Origin: DAMCAP01 sp032059445
GTDB lineage: Bacteria > Bacillota > Clostridia > Oscillospirales > Ruminococcaceae
NCBI GenBank assembly: GCA_032059445.1
Contig: DAMCAP010000002.1
Location: forward strand, 62,001 to 126,000
Reading direction: 5' to 3'
DNA: 64,000 nucleotides
The position numbers were made by a program, and so were the translations under genes. The notes under the pieces are model-generated. The model made no database searches. It had not been told where the DNA came from and worked only from the letters and a program-made list of their open reading frames with translations. Each line of letters opens with the position of its first letter. Position 1 is the stretch's first letter. This document shows, one piece after another, positions 7,191 to 16,655 of the stretch.

Positions 7191-7225
7191 GATAAATGTT
7201 GTAATATTTTATCTAACAGACCAAG

Positions 7226-7260
7226 CAAAACAGCAGGAGCCTGTGCCCCTGCTGTTATTT
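7226..7260 (-). terminator. intrinsic terminator of the M28-type peptidase
   Basis: AACAGCAGG pairs with CCTGCTGTT across a 10-nt loop. On the minus strand TTTTG follows. It is just downstream of the peptidase stop. Confidence 0.75.
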
Positions 7261-7266
7261 CTTGTG

Positions 7267-9264
7267 CTACAAGTTTTGGCGCAGCCTGATAAACCCTGCA
7301 TCCTCCAGAAACTCAAAGACCTCCATCAGCTTGTCAGTATGCGCATAGCCTGTATCCAGAAACACCTTGCGTATGATATCGGTCATGCTTCGCTTGCTGT
7401 CCGTCCAATAGATTGCTACATCTAGCGCCATATCCATTTCTTTGATGGTAGGCTTCAACGCATGGTAACGGGTAAGCAGCTCCCCCGAAAAGCCTGCCGC
7501 CACAAAATCCAGTCGGATAGGCCCACGAAACAGCCTAACTGGCACCATTTTGAAGCGATTATCCAGAGGGATGGGCTGATTGGTCGAGCCACCTGGGAAT
7601 AGCTTTAAGGTACGGTCTGCGATCTCCTTAGCAAGCCTGATCAGATGCCTGCGCTCGTCAGCAATCATCCGCCTTACGGTCAAAAGCTCCTCACCCGCAA
7701 AAAAACGCTTAAAGTCCTCTACACTATGGCAAGCTATCTCACAGGCATATTGGATCCGCAGCGCTGTAGTATCGGTGTGCTCGTTTGAAGAAATCGCCCT
7801 TGATACAACCTCCGCTGTTTTGGCTGCAAATCTGCCTCTTGCGGTATTCATAATCAAAGGCACATCTTCGACACATAAGGTGGCTAGGGTATAAGCGTAG
7901 GATGCAGCTATGGTGATCGACCGCTTGAGGATCGCAGGGTCAATTTTATCAGGGGTGTCTAGATTGGTATGATACCAACGATCAGGCCATTGCCCCAGCA
8001 TCACACAAGGGATGCCCACCGTCGGGTCACTCATAATATAGTGATCGCTGCCGCCGGAGTACTCACTGATCTCCGACATAAATAGCGCAATATCTCCACC
8101 GTTAAATCCCTTACACTCCCGCTTCACCATCCCCAGCACCTCTACGGCAAGATCCTGTACAAAAGAGGGCAGGGCATTTGGCAGCCCTGTAATGGTGATG
8201 GGGGCGATGTTACTGCTCTGAGAAGCACCAATCATATCCAGATTAATCCCTGCCTTGATCCTGCCAAGCTCCCGCTCACGAGAGGATAGATAAGCATAGG
8301 TGCCTGTCATCTCGGGTACTAAAATCAAGCGGATGCTGCGCTTTGGCACAGCTAGCTTCCCCTGCCCGATCAATGCCGATATAGCCCTGAGGGCCTCAAT
8401 GCCCCCCGCCGCTCCCGAAGCATTGTCGTTGGCGCTGGCTTTGGGATGACATAAATGCGCTACGATGATGATCTCCTCCTGCGTCTGACCGGGGATCACC
8501 GCCTCCACTACCTCTATTTCACCGGTATATAGCTCCGAAGCAATCCTACCTTTTAGGCGCAGGTATTTCGGCTGGGTTGAGTCCTCCTTATGGCGCTTGA
8601 GCTGCTCGGCGGCCTTTTGCCTGAGCAGATCACCTTGACGCGGTGTAAGCACAAAGCCGCTTGCCAAGGTCTGATCCTCGCCGCCCATATACCAGAAGGA
8701 TTGATACATACGGCTATCATAAAGATCCCCACGATCTCTTACACCCTTGACCGGCATCACCCGATCACTGATCAGCCCGGCAGCCTGATAGTCCTTGATG
8801 GCCCAGCCGATATACTCGCTGACATCGGTATTTACCAGCAATAGCCGCCCCTTTAGCTCCTCGGGATCATAGGCAGCAGGGTCGCAGCCTTTATCCATCA
8901 CCACCAGCTCTAAGGGTGCTTCAGCAAAATCAATCGCAGCCGAGCGCTGGATTACGCTGATCGCATCGGCACCAAAATCACAGAGCCGCAGCTCCTGCTC
9001 ATCTACCAAATCAAGATAAGCAGATTCACAGCTCCATTCTTTAAACAGCTTTTGTGTCCAGCAATAGCTGCTGCCGTCGGCAGGGTAAGATAGCAGCCTG
9101 CATTGTATCCCTGCCTTCTTCAGCTCTCTGGTGCAATAGAGGGCTGATTCCCTATACCCGGGGGAGGCTTGTATACGGTGATAGTTTGCAATCCCCCGAA
9201 TATTTTGCAGGGCTCTATTCCCACACACATAGTTCTGTATTGTCTCAAATGTTTTTTCTGTCAT
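7267..9264 (-). CDS. M28-like zinc aminopeptidase (DUF4910-type)
   Basis: This is a predicted cytoplasmic metallopeptidase of 665 residues. No signal peptide is visible. The catalytic zone looks like peptidase family M28: IIVAHLCHPKASANDNASGA supplies a zinc His and bridging Asp (near residue 280), LILVPEMTGTYAY the general-base Glu, INLDMIGA the next Asp, and WYHTNLDTPD the last His. The long N-terminal region and the C-terminal winged-helix-like part fit the DUF4910 aminopeptidase architecture. I chose ATG 9262-9264 because GAGGAG lies 8 nt upstream; an in-frame start 27 nt earlier lacks a site. It stands alone between a long upstream region and a terminator. Confidence 0.8.
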   Translation of the reverse strand: MTEKTFETIQNYVCGNRALQNIRGIANYHRIQASPGYRESALYCTRELKKAGIQCRLLSYPADGSSYCWTQKLFKEWSCESAYLDLVDEQELRLCDFGADAISVIQRSAAIDFAEAPLELVVMDKGCDPAAYDPEELKGRLLLVNTDVSEYIGWAIKDYQAAGLISDRVMPVKGVRDRGDLYDSRMYQSFWYMGGEDQTLASGFVLTPRQGDLLRQKAAEQLKRHKEDSTQPKYLRLKGRIASELYTGEIEVVEAVIPGQTQEEIIIVAHLCHPKASANDNASGAAGGIEALRAISALIGQGKLAVPKRSIRLILVPEMTGTYAYLSSRERELGRIKAGINLDMIGASQSSNIAPITITGLPNALPSFVQDLAVEVLGMVKRECKGFNGGDIALFMSEISEYSGGSDHYIMSDPTVGIPCVMLGQWPDRWYHTNLDTPDKIDPAILKRSITIAASYAYTLATLCVEDVPLIMNTARGRFAAKTAEVVSRAISSNEHTDTTALRIQYACEIACHSVEDFKRFFAGEELLTVRRMIADERRHLIRLAKEIADRTLKLFPGGSTNQPIPLDNRFKMVPVRLFRGPIRLDFVAAGFSGELLTRYHALKPTIKEMDMALDVAIYWTDSKRSMTDIIRKVFLDTGYAHTDKLMEVFEFLEDAGFIRLRQNL

Positions 9265-9683
9265 ACCTGCTCCTCTCATGGTTTGGATCATCGCAAAACC
9301 TGTATTTATAACAATCTATACCCAAACCTGCGCTGGCAGGTACGTTGCTTATAATAGCCCGGCAACCAGTCGGGCACGATTTATCTAAAATTAGTATGTA
9401 TTGCGTATTACATCATGGCAACCGATCTATAAAGCGCAAAAAGCGTTTCATAGACCAATGATTTAGGGGCATAAGCAATTGTATCATTCACTTAGCCATG
9501 ACATAATGACCCCATCGCCACAGGCGGGGGTAATCAGATTTGGTATGATAATTGTTTGCATATATTATATCATATTGTTTTGGAGGATGGCAGTGTAATT
9601 TATGTAGAAAATACAGTTTTCTTCTTGTGAATTTCAATAATACATTGCAATTTGTATAAATTATCCCAAAAAAACCCTAGAAG
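9265..9683. other. intergenic region with several minus-strand hairpins
   Basis: No coding region was found. Read on the minus strand toward the peptidase, it can form CCCC/GGGG, a long TCTATGAAACGC/GCGCTTTATAGA hairpin, CCCG/CGGG and CCTGC/GCAGG. A TATAAT lies at 9564-9569 without a clear -35. The sequence GGTTGCC occurs twice. I could not match it to a known riboswitch, and no T-box element was seen. Confidence 0.35.
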
Positions 9684-9719
9684 CAAAAAAATACACCCCG
9701 CACATTGGCGAGGTGTATT
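9684..9719 (-). terminator. intrinsic terminator of argS
   Basis: AATACACCTCGC pairs with GCGGGGTGTATT (one mismatch or wobble) across a short loop, then TTTTTTGC on the minus strand. It is 50 nt after the argS stop. Confidence 0.9.
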
Positions 9720-9768
9720 GATCAATTGTTATAATACTACCTTCGGTTAAAAACCACATAGTGAAATA

Positions 9769-11453
9769 CTACATCGATACAGGTGCGTCGATCTTGAGCA
9801 TCTTTAGGGTATTGGCAATAACAGTACGAGTGGCGATACAGAGGTTTAGCCTTGCCTGCATCAAGCACTCATCCTCTACCTTGCAGCGGCAGGTATTATA
9901 GAAGCGATGGAAAGCGGTCGCTACCTCGATCACATAGTGAGTCAGCCTTGCAGGGTCATAGGTCTTGGCAGCAGCGATGATCTCCTCTGGCAAAGCTGCC
10001 AATATACGAGTCAACTCAATCTCAGCAGGGTCAACCAGCAGCGAAAGATCCTGCTGGGTGCAGTCTCTTGGCTCAACGCCCTCTGATTTAAGGTTGGCAA
10101 TGATAGAGCAGATCCTTGCATGCGCATACTGTACATAGTATACCGGATTTTGGCTGGATTGCTCCACTGCCAGATCCAGATCAAAGTCGAGATTGGAGCT
10201 AGCTTCACGCATATTAAAGAAAAACCTTGCTGCATCAATCGGCACATCGTCCAGCAGGTCGCTTAACGTTACCGACTTACCGGTACGCTTGCTCATACGC
10301 ACAGGCTCACCGCCCCGCATTAGCCGCACAAGCTGTATGATCACGATATCGAGGCGATCACCGCCTACGCCCACAGCATCCATGGCGCCTTTTAGTCTCG
10401 CAATATGCCCGTGGTGATCTGCACCCCAGATGTTGATGCAGCGATCAAAGCCACGCTCTTTAAACTTATTGACATGATACGCAATATCCGCCGCAAAATA
10501 GGTGGGGAAGCCATTGCCGCGCACCAGCACCTCATCCTTTTCGCCGCCATACTCAGTAGCCTTATACCACAGAGCGCCATCCTTTTCGTAGGTCAGCCCT
10601 CTATCGGTCAGATCCTGCATCACTGCTTTTACGGCACCGCTATCGTGAAGGGAGCTTTCTTTAAACCACATGTCATAGTTGATGCGATAACGCTCAAGGT
10701 CAGCCTTTAACCTGCGGACGTTCTCTGGCAGAGCGTAATCCACCAGCAACCTGCGGCGCTCCTCAGCCTCTACGGTCAGCAGCTTATCACCATGCAGAGC
10801 AATGTACTCCGCAGCACGCTCCTTGATGTCATCACCATGGTAGCCGTCTTCGGGGAATTCCATTGCATCCTCCCCTTTGAGGGCCTGGATGTATCTTGCC
10901 TCCAGCGACTGACCAAACTTCTCTACCTGATTGCCCGCATCATTGATATAAAACTCACGGCTCACCGTATGCCCCGACCAATCTAGCACCGTGGCAATTC
11001 CGTCGCCTACAGCGCCACCTCTGGCATTGCCCATATGCATCGGGCCGGTAGGGTTGGCCGAAACAAACTCTACCATGATTTTTTGACCCTNNNNNNNNNN
11101 TAATTCTCAGCCGATGAAAGTACACCCGACACTACCCCGCTAAACCACTGGTGCTTTACAAAGAAGTTGATAAAGCCGGGGCCTGCCACCTCTATCCGCT
11201 CAAAGATACTGTTGGTCAGATCAATGTTGGCAAGCAGGGTCTCAGCGATCATCTTGGGTGCCTTGCGGAAGGCTCTGGCATTGACCATAGCGGCATTGGT
11301 CGCAAAATCTCCGTGGGTGGTATCGGAGGGAATCTCGATTACAAAGGGCATCAGCTCTGCTTCGGGCAGCTCTCCCTTGGCAAAGGCGGCGGCAAAGCCC
11401 GCATGGATCAAAGAGCTAAGCTCCTCCTTTGCTTGTTTTACAGCATTAAACAT
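9769..11453 (-). CDS. argS: arginyl-tRNA synthetase (interrupted by assembly gap)
   Basis: ArgRS is the cytosolic class I synthetase charging tRNA-Arg. The N-terminal part (from ATG 11451-11453) carries the Add1-type start and IPSDTTHGDFATNAAM. After a 10-N gap at 11091-11100 the catalytic half resumes with VEFVSANPTGPMHMGNARGG, the HIGH-like signature. It continues through WGADHHGHIARLKGA, RMSKRTGKSVTL (KMSKS-like) and the anticodon-binding domain. The reading frame differs on the two sides because the N-run does not have the real length. I treat this as one gene broken by the assembly. It is last in the ddl-murI-DUF1934-argS series. Confidence 0.93.
11091..11100. other. assembly gap inside argS
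   Basis: Ten N characters. Both flanks encode arginyl-tRNA synthetase, but in frames that do not join across ten bases, so the N-run length is arbitrary. Confidence 0.98.
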
Positions 11454-11690
11454 GTTTACACTCCTTTATTTGATCATCCTATGATGAAATCGCCCTCAAA
11501 GTGGGCAGAAATTATTTTAAAGATGCGCTTTTTTCCATTGTTTATCGATAGGATGCAGTAGCATTCTTATCCCCGACGTAATCCACCAAGGCTTTACCCG
11601 AGGGGGCGACAAAAAGACATCCCCCTTAGAGCGCTTTTTTCCTTGTAGGCTTTATCGGCGTGAGTACAAAGCAAACACACTACACCAACT

Positions 11691-12119
11691 CTAGCAGATC
11701 GGTGCCGCCATCGAAATTTTTACGGTGTTTTCGCTGGTAACAGCGGTATTAAGATCGATGGAGTAGCGAAAAAACAGCTCCCCGCCCTCTTCAGATAGAG
11801 TATTGACAATTGTGCTGCCGGTAATCCCTAGCATCACATCTCCATAGCCGGTGGCATAGCTGCACTGGTGCCTGCGCCCCTTCTCAATCACCAGCTGAGT
11901 CTGGTTGGCACCATGGCGGATCATCGTCACCCTCTGATCTCCCTCAGCCTTTACGGTGGTGGTCATCCCCTCAAAGCCGGTGATTTCGGTTTCTTGATAC
12001 CTTATATATAATGCATTGCCCTTGTTATAGAGGGAGGCTTCGGTGGTCAGCTCGATCAGCTCCACCTCACCGTCTACATCTTGGGTGCCGGTAATGGTAA
12101 TCATAACATCTTTTTTCAT
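11691..12119 (-). CDS. DUF1934 domain-containing protein (YwiB-like, calycin fold)
   Basis: This is a 142-residue beta-rich protein, MKKDVMITITGTQDVDGEVE at the start, with alternating strands to the end (FFRYSIDLNTAV near the C-terminus). That is the DUF1934/YwiB pattern, whose members often sit beside argS or murI in Clostridia. The biochemical function is unknown. I place the start at ATG 12117-12119. An upstream in-frame GTG at 12144-12146 is possible but has no better ribosome-binding site. It lies between murI (35-nt gap) and argS. Confidence 0.75.
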   Translation of the reverse strand: MKKDVMITITGTQDVDGEVELIELTTEASLYNKGNALYIRYQETEITGFEGMTTTVKAEGDQRVTMIRHGANQTQLVIEKGRRHQCSYATGYGDVMLGITGSTIVNTLSEEGGELFFRYSIDLNTAVTSENTVKISMAAPIC

Positions 12120-12154
12120 GGCAAATCCGTTTCCGCCGCTTGGCACGGCAAGTT

Positions 12155-12982
12155 TTATCTGCGTCCCTTGAGCTGGTCTACAGAGATGAAGTTGACCTGA
12201 TCAAAGATTTCTTCCCCCAGGAAGAGGCGGGCATTCTCGGCAAAGCCGTGGACGCTATCGGTAACATAATACTCTGCCTTACCCTGCTCGGTGGAAGAGC
12301 TAAGCAGATCGTTTTGCGTTAAATAGTTCTGCACCCAGCGAGCGGTTTCTGCTCCCGAGTCGATCAAAAGGGTATCGGGCAGGTATTTTGCAATTGCATC
12401 CTTTAAGATCGGATAATGGGTGCAGCCTAGGATCAGGGTGTCTATCCCTTGAAACTCCTTTAGATACAGCTCCACCACCTGTGAGGTGATGGGGTTATCC
12501 TGATCAAAGAGTCCGTTTTCTACCAAAGGCACAAAGAGAGGGCAAGCCTTTGCTTTGATGGTGAGATCCTCTCGAAGTGCCCGCAATGCCTTTGCAAAAG
12601 ACCCGCTGCCTACGGTAGCGCTGGTGCCGATGATTCCGACACTATTGCCCGATGCCTTGGCGGCGGCGATCGCAGCAGGCTCCACCACGCCCACAAAAGG
12701 GGAGCTTAGGCTCTGCGCCACTTCTTTGGGCAGAGTGGAGCTTACGGTGGCGCAGGCTGCTACAATCAGCTTGACCTGCCTCTGCTCCATGAAGCGGATG
12801 TCATCCATCGTATAGCGGATGATGGTTTCTGTGCCACGGTTACCGTAGGGTACACGGCCAGTATCCCCAAGGTAGACGATATCCTCATGGGGCAGCAGCT
12901 TTTTAAGCTCTCTTACAGCGGTTAGGCCTCCCAATCCGCTGTCAAATACACCGATTGGTCTGTTATCCACCTTATGCCTCAC
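12155..12982 (-). CDS. murI: glutamate racemase
   Basis: MurI supplies D-glutamate for peptidoglycan. The protein has 275 residues. The two catalytic cysteine motifs are present: VAACATVSS (about residues 77-85) and LILGCTHYPI (about 188-197). The N-terminal GVFDSGLGGLTAVREL carries the catalytic Asp and the family signature, and YLGDTGRVPYGNRG follows. In many homologues the first motif reads ACNT; here it is ACAT, a change in a position that contacts substrate. It overlaps the end of ddl by 11 nt, so the two are translationally coupled. Confidence 0.95.
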   Translation of the reverse strand: MRHKVDNRPIGVFDSGLGGLTAVRELKKLLPHEDIVYLGDTGRVPYGNRGTETIIRYTMDDIRFMEQRQVKLIVAACATVSSTLPKEVAQSLSSPFVGVVEPAAIAAAKASGNSVGIIGTSATVGSGSFAKALRALREDLTIKAKACPLFVPLVENGLFDQDNPITSQVVELYLKEFQGIDTLILGCTHYPILKDAIAKYLPDTLLIDSGAETARWVQNYLTQNDLLSSSTEQGKAEYYVTDSVHGFAENARLFLGEEIFDQVNFISVDQLKGRR

Positions 12983-14036
12983 CCCGCTTATTGTCTATCG
13001 CCAGCTCAATCAAGCGGGTGATCAGCTGGGTATAGCTCATACCACTGTGGATCATCATCTTGGGGTACATGCTGATGCTGGTAAAGCCGGGCAGTGTGTT
13101 GATTTCGTTAAACACCACTTTATTTTCTCTCGTTAAAAAGAAATCTACTCTCGACAGCCCCCTGCATCCCAGTAGCAGGAAGATTTTTTTAGCCATCTCT
13201 CTGATCTCAAGGCTGGTTTCCTCTGGGATATGAGCGGGGATAATAATCTTGGCGGTAGTGTTGACATATTTAGAGTCAAAATCATAGAAGGCATCAACCG
13301 ACTCGACCTCGCCCACTACAGGAGCAAAAGGATCGAGGTTGCCCAGTACGGCACACTCCACCTCATGACCGATAATAGCCTCTTCTGCCAATACCTTGTC
13401 GTCGTGATCAAAGGCATCGGTGAGAGCCTTGTGGAGCATCTCACGACTCTTGACCTTAGAAACTCCCACCGAAGAGCCGGAGCAGCAGGGCTTGATAAAC
13501 ATGGGGTAGCCCAGCTTTTCTTCCAGCAGCTCAGCGGTTGCTTGGGGAGAAGTATATTCCCAGCGTCGGATGCAGTGGCTCTTTGCCATAGGAATCTCCG
13601 ATGCCTCACAGATGATATGGGTCAGCTCTTTGTCAAAGCAGCAGGCGCTGGCAGCTACTCCGCAGCCTACATAGGGGATACCGCACATATCCAGCAGCCC
13701 TTGCAACACGCCATCCTCGCAATTCTGCCCATGGACAGCAGGGAAGATACAGTCAAGCTCCACGGTACGGTAGCCGCCGTATTCCAATACCAAGAGCCCC
13801 TTATGGCTGGGGTCGGGGCTGATGATCGCCTCTACGGCGCCCTCCAGCCAGCGATCCTCCAGTATCTCCTGTGCAGTGGCTCTGGCCATATACCAGCGGC
13901 CCTCTCTGGTGATGCCGATGGCGATAGGATTGTACTTTTCTCTATCTATATTTTCTATGATCCCGGCGCAGGTGCGCAGCGAAATGGTATACTCGTTGGA
14001 GTCTCCTCCAAAGATTACCCCGATGTTGGTCTTCAT
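12972..14036 (-). CDS. ddl: D-alanine--D-alanine ligase
   Basis: Ddl makes the D-Ala-D-Ala dipeptide for cell-wall precursors in the cytoplasm. The protein has 354 residues from ATG 14034-14036 (GGAG 12 nt upstream; a longer frame begins with an unlikely MPRGRRNGANRP). ATP-grasp features are visible: FGGDSNEYTISLRT, FPAVHGQNCEDGVLQGLLD, MFIKPCCSGSSVGVSKV, the omega-loop FYDFDSKYVN, and FNEINTLPGFTSISMYP for metal binding. The loop has Phe/Tyr residues typical of dipeptide-forming Ddl rather than the His of VanA-type ligases. It is first gene of the ddl-murI-DUF1934-argS run. Confidence 0.95.
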   Translation of the reverse strand: MKTNIGVIFGGDSNEYTISLRTCAGIIENIDREKYNPIAIGITREGRWYMARATAQEILEDRWLEGAVEAIISPDPSHKGLLVLEYGGYRTVELDCIFPAVHGQNCEDGVLQGLLDMCGIPYVGCGVAASACCFDKELTHIICEASEIPMAKSHCIRRWEYTSPQATAELLEEKLGYPMFIKPCCSGSSVGVSKVKSREMLHKALTDAFDHDDKVLAEEAIIGHEVECAVLGNLDPFAPVVGEVESVDAFYDFDSKYVNTTAKIIIPAHIPEETSLEIREMAKKIFLLLGCRGLSRVDFFLTRENKVVFNEINTLPGFTSISMYPKMMIHSGMSYTQLITRLIELAIDNKRGEA

Positions 14037-14147
14037 AGGCCTATTAGCTCCGTTCCGCCTCCCCCGAGGCATTAATTTCTTGCCCTAAGGCTGGGGGATG
14101 CCGATGCCACAGTCGCGTTTGTAAGCATCAGTCTATCAGTACCCATC

Positions 14148-14177
14148 ATTGTACCACACAGAGCAACCAATAGTAAA
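14148..14177 (-). promoter_or_regulatory. promoter for ddl-murI-DUF1934-argS
   Basis: On the minus strand TTTACT (14172-14177) and TACAAT (14148-14153) are separated by 18 nt, about 110 nt upstream of ddl. Confidence 0.55.
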
Positions 14178-14282
14178 TACTGTGTTTGCTATCTTTTACG
14201 GCAGGGCATCGCTGTTTCTTTGTATTTTTATGCCTTTAAGTGGAGATCTATTTCCAAAACCTAAAATTTTACAAACGATCCG

Positions 14283-14311
14283 TTGAAAATTCTATATATT
14301 TAAGATATAAT
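14283..14311 (+). promoter_or_regulatory. promoter for the GNAT-galE region
   Basis: TTGAAA (14283-14288) and TATAAT (14306-14311) are separated by 17 nt, 65 nt before the acetyltransferase. The 14073-14375 gap otherwise holds only this and the divergent ddl promoter. Confidence 0.8.
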
Positions 14312-14375
14312 CCATGTATGTGAGCCTACATGCAGGTATTGCCAGCCATGGATCTAGGCTCTGACTACAAGTGAG

Positions 14376-14888
14376 GTGTTTATCATCAAGGACCCACAGT
14401 TAAAGCAAATCTACGACATCATGGTCAGATCATACCCCCCCAACGAGCTGCGAAGTGAAGAAGAGCAGTATGAAGTCTCTCAGCTAGGCGAGCTAGAGAT
14501 CAAAACCATCGAAGAAAACGGCATAGTCTGCGGCTTTGCCACTGCATGGCATCTGGAGAGCTGCGTATTTATTGAGCATATTGCCATTGACCCTGCTTAT
14601 CGGGGGCGAGGCTACGGGCGCAGCCTGTTAGAGGAGCTCCTCGACGAGGTAGAAAAGCCCATCGTGGTATCGGTATCACCCTCCGATGACCCTATCGCTC
14701 TCAAGCGGGTAGAGTTTTATCAAAAAAGCGGCTTTAAGCTCTGCTTCTTTGATTATTACATGCCCCCTATGCAGCCTCAGTTTGCACCGGCAGAGATGCT
14801 GATCATGAGCTACCCTATAGAGCTGCGGGCACAGGACTTCGCCCTTATGAAGAATGAAATCTTCCACAAAGTATATAATCAAGATTAA
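14376..14888 (+). CDS. GNAT family N-acetyltransferase
   Basis: This 170-residue protein is predicted to transfer an acetyl group from acetyl-CoA to an unknown amine. The core GNAT motif A is clear: FIEHIAIDPAYRGRGYGRSLLEELL (about residues 55-79, with the RGxGxG-like pyrophosphate loop). Motif B follows (RVEFYQKSGFKLCFFDYYM). The start is a GTG with a weak GTGAG site, so the exact N-terminus is less sure. It precedes galE by 28 nt and probably shares its transcript. Confidence 0.8.
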   Translation: MFIIKDPQLKQIYDIMVRSYPPNELRSEEEQYEVSQLGELEIKTIEENGIVCGFATAWHLESCVFIEHIAIDPAYRGRGYGRSLLEELLDEVEKPIVVSVSPSDDPIALKRVEFYQKSGFKLCFFDYYMPPMQPQFAPAEMLIMSYPIELRAQDFALMKNEIFHKVYNQD

Positions 14889-14916
14889 CAACACCCACCT
14901 ACAGAAAGGAACAGCC

Positions 14917-15921
14917 ATGAATATACTTGTTACCGGCGCTACCGGCTATATCGGCAGCCACACCTGCGTAGAGCTTCTAGAAGCGGGCTACGAAGTCATC
15001 GGCGTCGACAACTTCTCCAACTCCAAGCCCCAAGTAGTTGATAAAATCAAGCAGATCAGTGGTAAAGACTTTACATTTTATCAAGCAGACCTCCTCGACG
15101 GCCAAGCGATGGAGCGCATCTTTGCCGCACATACCATCGATGCCGTAATCCACTTCGCAGGCTACAAGGCTGTAGGGGAATCAGTACAGCACCCGCTGAT
15201 GTACTATAACAACAACCTTATTTCTACCATCCGCCTCTGTGAGCTGATGCAGAAGCACGGTGTGCATAAGATCGTATTTAGCTCCTCCGCCACAGTATAC
15301 GGTCAGCCCGAAACTCTGCCTATCAAGGAGGACTTCCCCCTTGGCACCCAGAGCCCCTATGGTACCACGAAGCTTGTCATTGAGAATATGCTCACCGAGC
15401 TGGCTTTTTCCGATAAAGCTCTCGGTGTATCTCTGCTGCGCTACTTCAACCCAGTGGGTGCTCATCCAAGCGGCCTAATCGGGGAAGACCCCAACGGCAT
15501 CCCAAACAACCTGATGCCCTATATCTCCAAGGTAGCCACAGGGGAGCTTAAGGAGCTAAGTGTCTTTGGCAATGACTACCCCACCCCCGACGGCACCGGT
15601 GTGCGGGATTACATCCATGTAGTTGACCTTGCCAAAGGGCATATCAAAGCACTACAAAAGCTGATGCACACCACAGGAGTGGCTATCTACAATCTCGGCA
15701 CCGGAAGAGGGTGCAGCGTCCTCGAGATTGTCCGTGCCTTTGAGGAGTCTACAGGGCAGAAGATCCCCTACCGCATCGCACCCCGCCGCAGTGGCGACGT
15801 AGCCGAGTGCTACGCCGACCCATCTAAGGCAAGGGAAGAGCTAGGGTGGACAGCGGCCTACAAGCTTGAGGATATCTGCAAGCATACCTGGGGGTATCTG
15901 TGTAACTGCAAAGCAGAGTAG
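14917..15921 (+). CDS. galE: UDP-glucose 4-epimerase
   Basis: GalE interconverts UDP-glucose and UDP-galactose, and in many bacteria the N-acetyl forms, using bound NAD. The 334-residue protein is full length for an extended SDR. It has the NAD-binding GATGYIGSH (residues 7-15), VIHFAGYKAVGES, the SSSATVYG serine, the YGTTK catalytic Tyr-Lys, and RYFNPVGAHPSG and RRSGDVAECYA at the C-terminal substrate side. ATG 14917-14919 follows AGAAAGGA and is preferred over an earlier in-frame ATG that overlaps the acetyltransferase gene. Confidence 0.95.
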   Translation: MNILVTGATGYIGSHTCVELLEAGYEVIGVDNFSNSKPQVVDKIKQISGKDFTFYQADLLDGQAMERIFAAHTIDAVIHFAGYKAVGESVQHPLMYYNNNLISTIRLCELMQKHGVHKIVFSSSATVYGQPETLPIKEDFPLGTQSPYGTTKLVIENMLTELAFSDKALGVSLLRYFNPVGAHPSGLIGEDPNGIPNNLMPYISKVATGELKELSVFGNDYPTPDGTGVRDYIHVVDLAKGHIKALQKLMHTTGVAIYNLGTGRGCSVLEIVRAFEESTGQKIPYRIAPRRSGDVAECYADPSKAREELGWTAAYKLEDICKHTWGYLCNCKAE

Positions 15922-15949
15922 CCGACACCTAAGGAGGGAGCCAATCAAG

Positions 15950-16219
15950 ATGAACCTAAGAGCAATCTGGATCGGGAGGATCATCTGGATGTCAGGGGTC
16001 CTCATAGTTCTATCCGGTCGATGGCTTGCTCATGGGTACCTTGACGATTATTTTTTTATCATCAGGTTTTCTCTGGTTGTGATCGGGATTATCGTGCTGG
16101 CTTTTACCCAACGCTGCCCCCGCTGCGGGCAATTTTTTAACGCATCGCCATTTTTGTGGGGGAGGCTCGGCTATTGCCGCAAATGCGGTAATAGGCTGGA
16201 GTACGATCAATCCGTGTAA
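15950..16219 (+). CDS. small two-helix membrane protein with zinc ribbon (paralogue 1)
   Basis: This 89-residue protein has hydrophobic helices at about residues 8-25 and 35-53. A C-terminal four-cysteine zinc ribbon follows: RCPRCGQFF, then GYCRKCGNRLEYD. Start ATG 15950 follows a strong AAGGAGGGAG site, 28 nt after galE. The next gene is a diverged copy with the same layout. The function is unknown to me; such proteins are often annotated as zinc-ribbon domain proteins. Confidence 0.75.
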   Translation: MNLRAIWIGRIIWMSGVLIVLSGRWLAHGYLDDYFFIIRFSLVVIGIIVLAFTQRCPRCGQFFNASPFLWGRLGYCRKCGNRLEYDQSV

Positions 16220-16243
16220 GTATACTGCAAAGGTGGGATGGCG

Positions 16244-16501
16244 ATGAAGCTCAGTAGAATCAAAACCAGGGTAAGCCTCCTGCTGACCCTGACAGGTGCG
16301 GCAGGGGTTATCGTCGGAGCGATATACTCCAAAGCTCTACTCTCGATCATTGGCCTTGTTCTGCTTATGGTGGGCTCGATCATGCTGCTTTTGACCAACC
16401 GATGCCCCTACTGCGGTGATATATTTAGAGGCTTGTCTTGGTCAAAGCCCGATGCGGGCTATTGCCGCAAATGTGGCAAAAAGATCGAGTACGACCGCTA
16501 A
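16244..16501 (+). CDS. small two-helix membrane protein with zinc ribbon (paralogue 2)
   Basis: This 85-residue paralogue of the preceding gene has two hydrophobic helices (about residues 10-30 and 33-52), then RCPYCGDIF and GYCRKCGKKIEYD. The conserved block GYCRKCG..(L/I)EYD near the end is shared almost exactly between the two. I start at ATG 16244 because AAGGTGG is 7 nt upstream; ATG 16238 is an alternative two codons longer. It is followed by a terminator, so galE and the two paralogues appear to form one transcript. Confidence 0.75.
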   Translation: MKLSRIKTRVSLLLTLTGAAGVIVGAIYSKALLSIIGLVLLMVGSIMLLLTNRCPYCGDIFRGLSWSKPDAGYCRKCGKKIEYDR

Positions 16502-16549
16502 GAAGCCCATACAAAGCCTGCATCATCCCAATACTAAGTAAACGCATAA

Positions 16550-16585
16550 GCGGCAGCGCTCAATCAAAGGGCTGCCGCCTTTTTG
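16550..16585 (+). terminator. intrinsic terminator after the zinc-ribbon pair
   Basis: GCGGCAGC pairs with GCTGCCGC across a 13-nt loop, followed by CTTTTTG. Confidence 0.9.
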
Positions 16586-16655
16586 TATCTAAGATGACCC
16601 TAGCCGCATTAATATCAAGGAGCCCTTTAAAAGCTATATAAGAGGAGGCATTGTT

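Noticed and set aside
9265..9683. T-box or SAM riboswitch upstream of the aminopeptidase gene
   Set aside because: No T-box element (GGTGG..) or SAM core motif is present; hairpins alone are not enough to name a class.
9769..11453. Two separate argS-like genes
   Set aside because: The two parts are the N-terminal and catalytic regions of one ArgRS and are split by an N-run, so it is an assembly gap, not gene fission.
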